In this document: positions 21,307-32,431 of the stretch, one piece after another
Layout: each line of letters opens with the position of its first letter
How positions within the stretch are numbered: the stretch's first letter is position 1
Assembly (NCBI GenBank): GCA_033398695.1
Contig: CM065815.1
Span: 14,625,501-14,689,500 of the forward strand
Source of the DNA: Orobanche coerulescens
Taxonomy: Eukaryota; Streptophyta; Magnoliopsida; Lamiales; Orobanchaceae
Direction of reading: 5' to 3'
Length of the DNA stretch: 64,000 bases
Translations under genes and position numbers: made by a program
The notes under the pieces: generated by a model
Databases searched by the model: none
What the model saw: only the letters and a program-made list of their open reading frames with translations
What the model was told of the DNA's origin: nothing

Positions 21307-21656
21307 GTACCGGGAAGGCTGAAGGGCAGGCACGGGACACGCACGCGAAGGATGGGCTGGCTTGATGATGTGGCTCGAGTCTGCATTTTTATGTTTTGTC
21401 ATTGAATTGTCGTGTATTGAAGTTAGGTATGCTTTTGAGACTTGGTTTAAGTCCCCTGCGTGGGCAATAAATTGGTATTTAACCTCTGTTCATGTATTAC
21501 GTTAAAAATGTTTTGGCCGAGGCCACGGCCTTATTTACTTTTGAGTGCATTATTCGGGACTACATTGTGGTTTATATGTCATGTGTTAGCCTGGTAGACC
21601 TCACGAGGGTTCTACGGCGTGTAATATCCCAGTTGTGAATTGGTGTGTTACATTTA

Positions 21657-21668
21657 TGGTATCGGAGC
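21657..21668 (+). other. primer binding site of A (tRNA-iMet)
   Basis: TGGTATCGGAGC, four bases after the 5' LTR end, matches the plant iMet primer site TGGTATCAGAGC with one change. Confidence 0.88.
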
Positions 21669-21783
21669 TTAGGTTTTGAATACCTAGGCTGTCGGTGAAT
21701 TTTGGGTCTGTCAGTTGCGTCATTAGAGTCAGTCATTGAGCCTAATATCATCATGCTACCGTCTTTTCGTGCGACCCGTGGCT

Positions 21784-21910
21784 GTAAGTCTCCTCGAACT
21801 CTTATATCTCTGTAATTCGTTTTCTGGCGCTGTTCGGAATCGTGACTTGTGTCACCAACTTTGTGAATTGTGAATCTTTCTGATCTTGTCCTTTTCTTAT
21901 TTTCCTTCAG
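21784..21910 (+). other. candidate leader intron directly before gag of A
   Basis: Donor GTAAGTCTCC at 21784, acceptor TTATTTTCCTTCAG at 21910, with the gag ATG two bases later. It is 127 nt. The donor follows a conserved TTCGTGCGACC motif seen also in C, E and F. Element D has the same layout before its gag ATG (45349-45614). The conserved arrangement argues for real splicing, but there is no transcript support here. Confidence 0.5.
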
Positions 21911-21911
21911 T

Positions 21912-22930
21912 ATGTTGAGAGGTCGTGGTAGACCGGCTAGGGGACGCGGCCAAGGCCGTGGTCGGGGTGCTGATAATGAGGAGGGCTCACTTTCTCAGTC
22001 CTCTGCGGACTCAGCCTCTCACTCAGTGCCGTCGGGTAATAATGCCGACGCCGGGGCTACTGTCGTACTTCAGCAGTTAGTAGCCCAACTTGCTCAGATA
22101 GCTCAGGGTGGACGCCAGAATCCGCCCCCGACACCTGAAGAGGAAGCTAGTAAGTGGCTTCAGACGGTGTCCAAGATGCACCCTCCTCGTTTCTCCGGAT
22201 CTTCTGACTCCCTCGGTTGGGAGAATTGGCTCTTTCAGTTGTCTAGGACCTTTGATGCCGTAGCTTGTCCCGAAGACAGAAGGGTACATATTGCCCAGTA
22301 CCTCCTGGATAAAGAAGCTGCGGAGTGGTGGGAGGCCGTTGCGCCCAGATATCGTCGGGCCACTTGGGAGGAGTTCAGGGCTGCTATGCAAGCAGAATAT
22401 TGTCCACCGCCAGTTAAGGAGCGCAGAATTGTGGAGTTTTTCACCGCTACACCTCAGGATGTGCCGATTTCTCAGGCCATCATTTCTTACAATCAGCAGT
22501 TGGGGTTCGTAAGAGATCAAGTGAGATCGGAGGCTGATAAAATCCGTTACTTCAATATGCGCATGAAGCCGCATATTAGGCAGAGTATGGCACCACTCAT
22601 GTGTGCCACTTTGAAGGAATACCAGGATCGCGCCCTAGCGATCGAGATGGCGATTCCGAATCGAGTCGGTTTCGGAAGTTAAGAAGCGAAGACTACCGGT
22701 GGATTCTCGGCCGAAGGGTGGTCGGGCCGAGGTCTAGTTCTCGCTCCCATACCGGGAAGAGGCCGTTCCATCAGCCGGTGGATCTCGTGGTAACTGTTCG
22801 AGCCAGACCGTTGCTTCGTGGCGTGGTTTGTTTTAACCGCAACCAATATGAGCATTTGATGAAGGATTGTCCTTTTCCTCCAGCACTTGCTACACTTGCG
22901 GGCGGACCGACATCGGGCGACTCATTGTGA
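21912..22930 (+). pseudogene. gag of A
   Basis: I choose ATG 21912 because it follows the acceptor-like TTCCTTCAG and begins an Arg/Gly-rich N-terminus (MLRGRGRPARGRGQGRG). The retrotransposon gag domain spans residues about 85-230 (MHPPRFSGSSD, YLLDKEAAEWWEAV, MRMKPHIRQSM). A frameshift near 22680 ends the frame. A later frame carries the zinc knuckle as [14 protein letters not shown], in which the second Cys is Arg, so the CCHC box is damaged. Gag builds the virus-like particle. Confidence 0.88.
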
Positions 22931-23990
22931 GAGAGCCACCGGGGACGCTATAGTTCCGACTACCACTACCGATCGGAGGATCATAACACTCCGGCTATTC
23001 GGAGTTCCGCAGGTTCGGGTCGCGGTAGAGGTCGGGGACAGCCGGATCGCCGCGCAGCCTCGAGCTCGGGTTGATCCACCCCGATTGTACCAGATGAGGC
23101 GCACAGAGGAGGCGGACATTCCGGTGGCGTCAGGTACCACTCAGATCCTTACTCATCCAGTTTCCGTGCTTTTTGATTCGGGTGCTACCCATTCCTTTAT
23201 TGCATCGGATTGTGTGAATCGTATTGGCTTTAACTGCTTGTTTGAATGTGAACCGTTTGTGGTGGGTACGCCTAGAGGGGATCACATGGTTGGGGACCGG
23301 GAAGTTAGGGATTGCCCCGTGAGGATCGGGAGCCGAGACTGGCCCTCGAACCTCATTATTATCGACCTCAAGGGTGAGGATTTAATCCTCGGGGACGATT
23401 GGTTAGAGCGTCACGGTGCTATCATGAACTATCGGACTCGTACTATCTCGATCGTGGCCGAGGATGGCACCGAGCATACTCTCGTCGGCTGTAAGCCGGG
23501 TAGATCGGGGAGCGTGATTAACGCCTTGAAGGCGATGAAACTTCTGAACCAGGGTTGTGTCGGCTACTGGTGTTACGCTCTGAAGGCGGAAGATGGTGGA
23601 GTTGACATGTCGTCAATTCCAGTTGTTGGTGAGTATCCCGATGTTTTCCCAGACGACTTGCCGGGGTTACCACCGCAGCGAGAGGTGGAGTTTCCTATCG
23701 ATCTTGAGCCGAATGCAGCCCCTATTTCTCGAGAACCGTATCGTATGGCACCGTCGGAGATGTTAGAGTTGAAGAACCAGTTGGCAGAATTGTTAGATAA
23801 AGGGTATATTCGACCGAGCGCATCGCCTTGGGGTGCGCCCGTACTTTTCGTTAAGAAGAAAGATGGGTCGCTTCGTTTATGCATCGATTTTCGAGAATTA
23901 AACAAGTTGACCATCAAAAATAAATACCCTTTGCCCAGATTGACGATTTGTTTGATCGGCTTGGGGCGACAGTCTTTTCAAGATTGATTT
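22931..23990 (+). pseudogene. protease and start of reverse transcriptase of A
   Basis: A long frame with the aspartic protease motif [11 protein letters not shown] (about 23168-23200), then [14 protein letters not shown], and the first RT motifs [38 protein letters not shown] and [12 protein letters not shown]. It shifts frame at about 23935, within the PLPR motif. The protease would cut the polyprotein and the RT would copy the element RNA. Confidence 0.9.
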
Positions 23991-25060
23991 GCGATCGGGC
24001 TACTACCGATTGAGAATTCGACGTCGATATTCGAAAGTGCATTTCGGACGAGATATGGCCATTACGAGTTTGTGGTTATGCCTTCGGGCTAACTAACGCC
24101 AAAGTTGTTCATGCAGTTGATGAACAAAGTTTTCATTGAGTATCTAGACAAATTCGTAGTCGTTTTTATCGACGATATTCTTATCTATTCACGGAATCGG
24201 GAGGAGCACGCCTTTCATCTCCGGATTGTATTAGACACTTTGAGGACTGAGCAGTTGTACGCGAAGTTCTCTAAGTGTGAGTTTTGGCTCGAGGAAGTGA
24301 CGTTCCTCGGGCATGTAATTTCAGCAGAAGGAATTCGAGTAGATCCGCAGAAGATAGAGGCAGTGATGGCTTGGGAGCCGCCTAAGAATGTGAAGGAGGC
24401 GAGGAGTTTTCTGGGTCTTGCCGGCTATTACCGCAGATTCGTTGAGGGATTTTCTAACATCGCTAGACCACTCACTCAGTTGCTCCAGAAAACTCAGAAG
24501 TTCGAGTGGACTGCATCGAGCGAGACAGTTTTGACGAGTTAAAGAGACGTCTGACTACCGCACCCATTTTAGCATTGCCTCAGGGGAACGAGGACTTCGT
24601 AGTGTATAGTGATGCTTCGGGCCTTGGTCTAGGATGTGTTTTGATGCAGAGAGATAGAGTCATTGCTTATGCGTCCCGCCAGTTGAAACCTTACGAGGTG
24701 AATTATCCCACGCATGATTTGGAGTTAGCTGCGGTCGTTTTCGCCTTAAAGATCTGGAGGCATTATCTTTATGGGTCGTCTTGTAAGATTTTTACGGATC
24801 ATAAGAGCTTGAAGTATATCTTCAGTCAGAAAGAATTGAATATGAGACAGCGTAGGTGGTTGGAACTAATTAAAGATTACGACCTCGAGATACTTTACCA
24901 TCCGGGTAAGGCTAACGTAGTGGCTGATGCGTTGAGCCGGAAGCCGATGGCATTGCAGATGTTAGAGGTACTTACACCACAGAGTAGGATCCAGCGGGAT
25001 TTTATTTGTCGGGATATTGAGGTTTGGGTTCGAGAGTTCGGGGCCGATTATGTGCGTTAG
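23991..25060 (+). pseudogene. reverse transcriptase core and RNase H of A
   Basis: After the shift, DLRSGYYRLRIR-like codons (24000), then a frame from 24105 with the catalytic FIDDILIYS (about 24165) and the thumb region [16 protein letters not shown]. It stops at 24542. An overlapping frame (24506-25060) carries RNase [14 protein letters not shown] (first Asp), [14 protein letters not shown] (Glu) and [11 protein letters not shown] (Asp), ending before [16 protein letters not shown]. Residues are present but the frames are broken. Confidence 0.9.
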
Positions 25061-26450
25061 AGATCACTTCGTCCTTGATCGATGATATCGGGCGAAGCAG
25101 ATGACGATCCGTTTTTGGTCCATTGAGGGAGGATGTGAGGAAAGGGAAAGCCCTGGATTTGTGGTTCACGATGATGGAGTATTGAGGTTTCGCAGACTTT
25201 GTGTACCGAGTGATATTGAGCCGAGACAAAATCTTGAGTGAAGCTCATGCTACACCTTACTCCATACATCCTGGTACGAGTAAAATGTACAAGGATGTGA
25301 GGAGCAACTACTGGTGGAGTAATTTGAAGACAGACGTTAGTGAGTTTGTGTCGAGGTGTCTGACCTGTCAGCAGGTTAAGATCGAGCATCAGCGACCCGC
25401 GGGGCTGTTACGACCACTTCCTATTCCGGAGTGGAAATGGGAGGACATTTCTATGGATTTCATTACCGGTATGCCTAAGACTCGGACGGGAATGAACATG
25501 ATTTGGGTCGTTGTTGATCGACTAACCAAATCAGCTCATTTTCTAAGTATTAAGGACACTTGGGGGCTGGAGAGGCTTGCACGAGTGTTTGTTGCGTAAA
25601 TAGTGAGATTGCATGGGACCCCTAAGAGTATTGTTTCGGATCGTGATGGCCGGTTCATATCACATTTTTGGCAGGCCATTCATAGAGCTTTGGGAACCGA
25701 GTTGAGACTTAGTACATCCTACCACCCTCGAGACGCACGGACGATCAGCGGACGATACGACGCTAGAGGATATGTTACGAGCCCGTGCTTTAGATTAGAA
25801 GGATGATTGGGAGACACACTTGCCGTTGATCGAGTTCACGTACAACAATAGTTGGCATGCCTCGATCAAAATGGCACCATTCAAGCGTTGTATGGGAGGA
25901 GGTGCAGATCGCCGTTGTGTTGGGATGATACGTCGAGCTAATCGGTGCACCGAGCCCGACATGATAGTTGAGACGAGGGAGAAGGTTACCTTGATTCGTG
26001 GTAGATTGCCGACGGCCCAGAGTCGGCGAAGTCTTATGCCGATACACGTCGCCGACCGTTGGAGTTTGAGGTGGGAGATCACGTCTTGCTTAAGGTGTCG
26101 CCGACACGGGGAGTTTACCGCTTCGGTCGGAAGGGTAAACTTAGTCCGAGATATATCGGGCCGTTTGAGATTTTAGATAGAGTTGGAGAGCTTGCGTATC
26201 GGTTAGGCTTGCCGCCGTCCCTGAGCCACGTGCATAACGTATTTCATGTTTCCCAGCTTAGGAAGTACGTATCGGACCCTAGCCATATTATTGATTTTGG
26301 AGAGATCGAGTTGGGGCCCGTCATTACCTTCGAGGAGAGGCCGATTCAGATCTTAGAGCGTCGAGTGAAGCAACTCAGGCACAAAACCATTCCTTTGGTC
26401 AAAGTGCAGTGGTCGAGGGATGGATCCGAGGAAGCCACGTGAGAAACGGA
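25061..26450 (+). pseudogene. integrase and C-terminal domain of A
   Basis: The zinc-finger part shows HATPYSIHPGTSKMY and RCLTCQQVK (about 25248-25380). The core has SMDFITGMP (first Asp, about 25452) and [14 protein letters not shown] (second Asp, about 25630). Small deletions near 25735 destroy the stretch that should hold the Glu. From 26059 a frame resumes with GDHVLLKVSPTRG, GPFEILDRVGELAY and HNVFHVSQLRKYV, then the short chromodomain-like tail EERPIQILERR...IPLVKVQW. A stop at 26440 replaces the Trp after EEAT. Integrase inserts the cDNA, and the tail probably guides targeting. Confidence 0.88.
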
Positions 26451-26507
26451 GGAGAGTATGAGGTCGAGATACCCCGAGTTATTCGTGTTGTAAGTTTCGG
26501 GACGAAA

Positions 26508-26526
26508 CTTATTTTTAGGGGGAGAT
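26508..26526 (+). other. polypurine tract of A
   Basis: GGGACGAAAC is followed by TTATTTTTAGGGGGAGATAA, directly before the 3' LTR (26529). The same GTTTCGGGACGAAAC lead-in occurs before the 3' LTRs of C, E, F and D. Confidence 0.75.
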
Positions 26527-26528
26527 AA

Positions 26529-28545
26529 TGTAATATCCGGTATTTTTCTTTCCCTTGTATTTTCATTTTTGGTATATTTCTCGGTCATAGTGACCCCCGT
26601 GTATCTTCAAGATGTCCTTCCTCACAACTGTTGAACTATAATCTCGTTATTGTTTATTGTTTCAACTTTCCTCATATGAGTTCGACTTTGTTAGATCACC
26701 ATTAATTTTTGGTAACTCCAAAAATTCTAAATCTTTGCAATATTATAGAGCATCGAGTTAGCTTTCCAATGGTTCAAACGGTGAGTCAATCGGAGTCCGG
26801 ACGAGAGAGTTATGGTCGTTTCAGTTTTTGGCCGATCACTGCCGACCGAACTCGGCCATGTCGTACTCGTCCGGAAATGCCGAAAGTTTCTGTCTCAGGA
26901 CCCGACCGTGTCGTCTGACACGGCCCGTGCCGAACTCTTCCGGATAAGCCAGAACCGACTGCCGACACGCCCGACCGTGTTCCAGGACACGGTCGAGTCG
27001 TGCCGAGTCATTTGTCGGACGGGTCATCGCGGAAGGCCCTCCGCCGCGACCGTGTCAAGCGGGACACGGTCGAGTCCCCTGTCGGCCAGTGTAACACGAC
27101 CGCGTGCCTATCGGCACGGCCGTGTCCGGCAGCGCCAACCCTATATAAGGCCCCGCAGACGTTTTCTTGCCATTTTCACCTTCTTCTTCTCCTCTTCCGC
27201 AATCGGGCGTGTTCTAAGCTTGAAGCCATGTTGTTTAACAACATATCCATGGAGTTCTTGAGGTTATATCATCAATAATCCGTCCGATATCATCCCTTGA
27301 TCCAAATAATCAAGGTTAGATCTTTAGAACCCTACTTTTGGTAAAATTGGGGGTTTTCGTGTTTTTGTCCGATTCGTTCCGTTTTGTTGATTAATTCATG
27401 ATGAATATGATTAATCTTGTTGATATTCTTAGTTTCCCTACGGATTCATGGTATATTTCGTGATTTTTACGGAATCGAGAGGGTTTGGTTGTGGTCCGCC
27501 CTCGTTGTTGTTTATATACGAATATACATGAATCGTAGGCGGGTTTTCGGGTGTATTCCAATTCCGTATTCATTTAGAAATGGTTGTGATTGTATTCTTC
27601 GAATCGTTAGGTTCGGTTTCATTGGTTCCTAGCGTTCATCGGTGACTTTCCTTTCCGTTCGTTGCGTCGTCAATAATTCAAGGCAAGTACATGTATTACA
27701 TTTCGTTATGTATATTGTGATTCTCGAAATGAATGATGAATGGTGATTTTTAGGTGCGTGAGTTGTGTTCCTTCCACCCAGAGTGTCCGACGGGATGTCT
27801 GGGGGTCGATACTAAGGGGTACGGCCGTGGAAGTGGACTTGGGTGCGTGTGTGATTGAACTTCCACCCGGAGTGTCCGACGGGATGTCTGGGGGTCGATA
27901 CTAAGGGGTACGGCCGCGGAAGTGGTATCCCACCCGGAGTGTTCGACGGGATGTCTGGGGGTCGATACTAAGGGGTACGGCCACGGGATACCGGTTGTGA
28001 TTTTGTGATATCGTGATGACTGAAAATCGATGTGATTGCCAATGTAGTATTCCGGAATATATATGTGTGGCTAATGACTTATGTTGAGATGATTGTGTAA
28101 AACCGTTTTTGTATATAATGTTATGTAATTGTGTACTTGCACTAGCTATTCGAATGCTAACCCCTTAAATGGGGGAAATGCGTCTTATGCATTTCAGGTA
28201 CCGGGAAGGCTGAGGGGCAGGCACGGGACACGCACGCGAAGGATGGGCTGGCTTGATGATGTGGCTCGAGTCTGCATTTTTATGTTTTGTCATTGCATTG
28301 TCGAGTATTGAAGTTAGACTGTCTGTTTTGAGACTTGGTTTAAGTCCCCTGCGTGGGCAATAAATTGGTATTTAACCTCTGTTCATGTATTACGTTAAAA
28401 ATGTTTTGGCCGAGGCCACGGCCTTATTTACTTTTGAGTGCATTATTCGGGACTACATTGTGGTTTATATGTCATGTGTTAGCCTGGTAGACCTCACGAG
28501 GGTTCTACGGCGTGTAATATCCCAGTTGTGAATTGGTGTGTTAAA
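26529..28545 (+). repeat. 3' LTR of A
   Basis: 2,017 bp. Nearly identical to the 5' LTR outside the palindrome block, with scattered substitutions at roughly 1% by eye. In the block (about 26845-27135) it has an insertion of about 45 bp and many other changes. TATA box at 27141, candidate intron 27683-28197. Confidence 0.92.
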
Positions 28546-28861
28546 CAATCAAGAAAACTCCACTCGACTAACCATTTCGGTTAATGAGGACACACATTTA
28601 AATGATATGACATAAAATGATACGCCCGGAGCAACCGGCGAAATAAGCATCACTCGACAATGTAACAATTTTAAAGTAATACAATACGGAGTTTGAAATG
28701 AAAAGCCTAAGTACTCGCGAGTACAATCTATAAGTTTATAATTGTGAAAACAACCAAATCGAAATGGACAAAAGAAATAAAAAGACCCAAATGCACATGT
28801 CAACGACCCTGGCCAACGTCCTCGTACTGTCCCGGTGCCCGCTCGTCCGGATAATCATAAC

Positions 28862-29333
28862 CTGAAATCCATAACAAGAATTTCCCCAAAACGGGTCCCC
28901 AAAGGGGTTAGCAATTACGCTAGTACAAGTAATCAAGGCAAACCAATCGCTTACACATTTCATAGTACATGCACCAATATCATTTCAAAAACCAAAACTA
29001 GACATGTCTTTTAAAACAAACAAATACAATAAATTTGCCTAGGACCGGGACGAAGCCACGAATCCCACTCGAGGCCTCTAAGGACCCTCCCGAGCTGGCC
29101 ACATTCATAAAGCAAATCAAGCACCACACGTCACCTAGGACCGGGACGAAGCCACGGATCCCACTCGAGGCCTCTAAGGACCCTCCCGAGCTGGCTAGCG
29201 AAACAAACTCATGAATCCAGGACAAAGCCATAGATTCCCTCGAGGCCCCGTCGGACCCTCCCGAGGTGAGTAAAGCACACACAATATACATTACCATTTC
29301 ACGTTAAGCATAAAGGTTTCCAAGAGTACTTGC
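28862..29333 (-). other. candidate LTR intron of B (GC donor)
   Basis: Sense: ATTCAAG/GCAAGTACTC at 29334/29333; CTAAC at 28907-28911 with AACCCCTTTGGGGACCCG; acceptor GGATTTCAG/GTTATG at 28862. It is 472 nt and contains the three-unit array 29037-29273. Same layout as A, C, D, F and G. Confidence 0.45.
29037..29273 (-). repeat. tandem repeat in LTR B
   Basis: Three units of about 60 bp (starting near 29037, 29134 and 29213) with GGACCGGGACGAAGCC and CTCGAGGCCTCTAAGG, separated by short unique pieces. The third is more diverged. A copy of this unit, sense orientation, is also found in the internal region of E near 54708-54775. Confidence 0.85.
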
Positions 29334-29424
29334 CTTGAATAAAAGACGGCGCAACGAACGGAAGGAAAAACACTGACGACCGTTAGGAGCCGATAATCAC
29401 GAACCTAACGATACGAAGAACACA
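29165..29424. repeat. left copy of the 260 bp duplication flanking C
   Basis: TCGAGGCCTCTAAGG to CGAAGAACACA, identical over 260 bp to 38123-38382. It ends exactly at the first base of C. See findings. Confidence 0.95.
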
Positions 29425-32400
29425 TGTAATATCCGTAATTTCGAATTTTGGTAATTTTCTTTTTTCGGCGGAAGTCCGTTTTGACGACTCGCTCATGACC
29501 GTTTCGTCATTTCGAGAATTAATTCTGCACTTTTTGTCATCCGAGTTCGTTTCGGTATCGTTTTGTTGAGTTCCGAGCTTTTTAGCGACTTTTCCGCACT
29601 TGAGCTCGATTCTTGCGAATCTCGTCCGAAACTGTTGTTTCGAGTTTCTCGTAAGTTCATTTGATGTTATTATTCATGTTGCGAGCTTTGGTTTGGTGTT
29701 TCGATCGCGTATCGTGATTTTCGGACGTTTTGGGCCATTTTTGTAATTTCCCAAAGTTTTGGGTAATTACTTCCGTTGTTGAATTCCGAGCCTTCAGGTG
29801 GTCGGAATTGTGTGTTCTCTTAGCTCTTAGATTCGTCTTTGCGAGTACGTCGTAACCGTATCATCGATTCGTATTCGTGTTCGGGTTTCGGGTCGTTCGG
29901 GCCGGAGTTGGCCCCGGCCGAGTCATGGCCGGCAACTGGGCCCAGCCGCAGATCGCCGAGTCACGGCCGGCGGTGCTCGGCAGCCTTCTCGCCGAGTCAG
30001 TGGCCGCGGCACATGCCGGGCAGGCCGGCACACTCGTGGCATTTTTCGGCTAAACCGATCGTACGGGTGCCGCGGCACACTCCGCCGAGCCGCTGCACAC
30101 CGCCGACCACCGGGAGCCATTTTTGGCCCCGTGCCGCGCACACTCCCGCCGGGCCGCGGCACACCTGCGGCTTTATTTATGGCCCTGCAGACGGGTTTTG
30201 GGCCATTTTTCTCACTCGTTTTCTTCCCTTCCGCGGCTGGAGCTTGGTTAATCATGGAGAGATGTTGTTGGACAATCAATCCATGAAGTTTTGGAGTTCA
30301 TATCATCAATCATCCATCCTATAACACCCTCCGATCTACCGAATCAGGTCAGATTTCCTAGAAATCTAGTTTTGGGGAATTTGGGTGTTTTGGTTGTTTT
30401 CGTCCGATTAATCCGATTTAACTTAGGATTATGATGGATTGATAATTATTTAGATGTATTATATCATTTCTCTTGTTATTCCATGGTTGTATCGTATCGA
30501 TTCGTTGTTTTGGTCAATTTCTTGATCGACGCCTTGAAGGTGTCCGGTAAAATGTCATAGAGGGGTTTTCGGGCGTTCTACGATTATTCTTCCTCGTATG
30601 ATCGATGATTGATTGGTTATATGTTGTTAGGGTCGAATTCTTGTGAAGAACTCGAGTCGGAACCCTTCCGTTCGTCGTTTTCTTCAAGCTTCTCGATCGT
30701 GGGTGTATTCTTTTCCTTCGCCGGGGAATCGTAGGTGTTCGAGGTGTCCCGACTGAGCCGTGATTGTAGGAGTGTCCGGTATCGATTATCGAGGCAAGTA
30801 TCTTGCCCATACATTACGTGTTTTGTGGATATTATGGTTGTTAATCGTCGATATGTGCTAAATAAATATTAATAACCATTTTTCAAAAGAATCGGAATAT
30901 TTACCATCATGCTTTTTGTAAAGGTGACCCGTGTGTGTCGGGAATTAATGTGCTTAGTTGAATATGTGAGCTAGTGTCGAGTATAGAATCACCTTACTTT
31001 CGTGTGATGTCATTATGTATAATTATGGCATCGGTAAATGTAAAGTGTAATTCTCTTGTCAAATAATGTGCTTGGAGTCCGTGGTTATGGATGAATTTGT
31101 GAGTTTTTGTGATATGGGTTGTGTCGTTCGGTGCTATTGGGATCTTGTGCTCCCTTGTGAATCGATATAGTTCTGGGTCGTGAGTACGTGTTGGATAATG
31201 TGGCCATTCTAGCAAGGTACCTCGACTATATATATTTTGTGTGTTTGACCTTTGAGAGTCGTGGTTTTGTAATCTGCGAGTTGTTACTCTTCCACAGGGA
31301 TGGCATGTGGCCTCGGGGCCGATACTAATGGGTACGGCCACGGGAGTGGACTTGGGTGCGTGTGTTGATGTTCTTCCACCTGGGGACGGTTCGACGGGAC
31401 CTCTGGGGGCCGATACTAATGGGTACGGCCGCGGAAGTGGTTTCCCACCTGGGGACGGTCCGACGGGGCCTCTGGGGGCCGATACTAATGGGTACGGCCA
31501 CGGGTTACCAAGTGTGGTTTCTGTGATATTGATGTTGATGTTTTGATGATTAGTTGTGATATTGTCCGGAGTATCACAATGCTTTGCGCTCGGGGTCGAG
31601 ATACATTATATATCGAGTCTTGGTGTTTGGCTAGAATGGCATAGGAATAATGTGTTATGTGTAATGTGTCCTTGCAAGTGAATTGAAGTGGATGATCGGG
31701 TCGTGGACCCTGTGTTTTGTGACCGTAATGGTTGGGTCGTGGACCCCGCGTTTTGTTAACGGATTTGCATTTTGGAAAATGAACTTTGGGGTTGTGACCG
31801 TAAATGACTTTCGAGGAATTAAGAACTTTTCAACTTCTAATGTTTTCAAAACTCCTGAGATTTGGAAATGTTTTCAAAGTGCTTACTTGCTTCGTTTCTA
31901 CTTTCAAGACTTGAACTATTTTTAACTAAATATATCTCGGGAAGTCTTTCGTTATATTCTCGGAACGTGTTGTGTATGGCTCGTATTTGCACTTTATACT
32001 TGCACTAGCGAAACAGTGGAGTTTTGCTAACCCCCGAGTAATCGGGGGGTGGATATCTGTATTGTGTCCAGGTACATGCAGGTTTTCGGGAGCAAGACAC
32101 ATGATCGGTACGAGGGATGATGAAAGACGAATGATACTAATCACACGAAGGCCAGTTTTGGGTTCAGTTAGTCGGAGTCCATTGTATTGTCTTTTCTGCT
32201 GTCTTATTGTTCATTGTTGCGAGTATTTTACCCTTGCATGGGTATGAGTCTGGATGAGTTTATGTATTTTAATTTGTAAGTCAGTGACGAAAGACCAAAT
32301 CGGTCTATTGGTTCGTTATTTTGATTCGTCGGTATGTAATGTAATGTGTTGTTTTGATGTCTAGCCTGGTGGATCCTCACGGAGAGGGTCTGCAGCGTGT

Positions 32401-32431
32401 AATATTCCCGGTTCGATCTGGGGGTGTTACA
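29425..32431 (+). repeat. 5' LTR of C
   Basis: 3,007 bp, TGTAATATCCGT to GGGGTGTTACA. Palindrome/GC block about 29895-30170, TATA-like TTTATTTATGG at 30173, leader with GAGATGTTGTTGG, candidate intron 30794-32071, and a three-unit array at about 31295-31505 (GGGCCGATACTAATGGG). Confidence 0.9.
30794..32071 (+). other. candidate LTR intron of C (GC-AG)
   Basis: Donor ATCGAG/GCAAGTATC, CTAAC at 32027-32031 with a CCCCCGAGTAATCGGGGGG hairpin, acceptor GTGTCCAG/GTACATG. It is 1,278 nt; the 3' LTR copy is 36480-37761. Almost the same length as in G. Confidence 0.45.

Larger units (their letters stand above)
19682..21652 (+). repeat. 5' LTR of A
   Basis: 1,971 bp, TGTAATATCCGG to GGTGTGTTACA. Order: U3 stretch, palindrome block (about 19985-20245), TATA box (20251), pyrimidine-rich start, conserved leader with CCATGTTGTTTAACAACAT, candidate GC-AG intron (20792-21306) with a three-unit array (about 20886-21090, core GGGTCGATACTAAGGGG), and a terminal hairpin near 21592-21621. 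Confidence 0.92.
19682..28545 (+). mobile_element. element A: Tekay-like chromovirus (Ty3/gypsy)
   Basis: 8,864 bp with LTRs 19682-21652 and 26529-28545, a tRNA-iMet primer site, gag-pro-RT-RNaseH-integrase order and a polypurine tract. It is flanked by CAATC (19677-19681, 28546-28550). The last two bases of the 3' LTR are AA instead of CA. Gag (MHPPRFSGSSD, EAAEWWEAV) and the C-terminal segment (VHNVFHVSQLRKYV, then IPLVKVQW) fit the Tekay/Del clade. Gag-pol has many frameshifts, while the LTRs are nearly identical outside the palindrome block. Confidence 0.92.

Noticed and set aside
29839..30324. 161-codon frame over the C LTR GC block and its near copy at 35480-35965
   Set aside because: It sits over the TATA region and palindrome block; the second LTR copy has indels that do not keep the frame.
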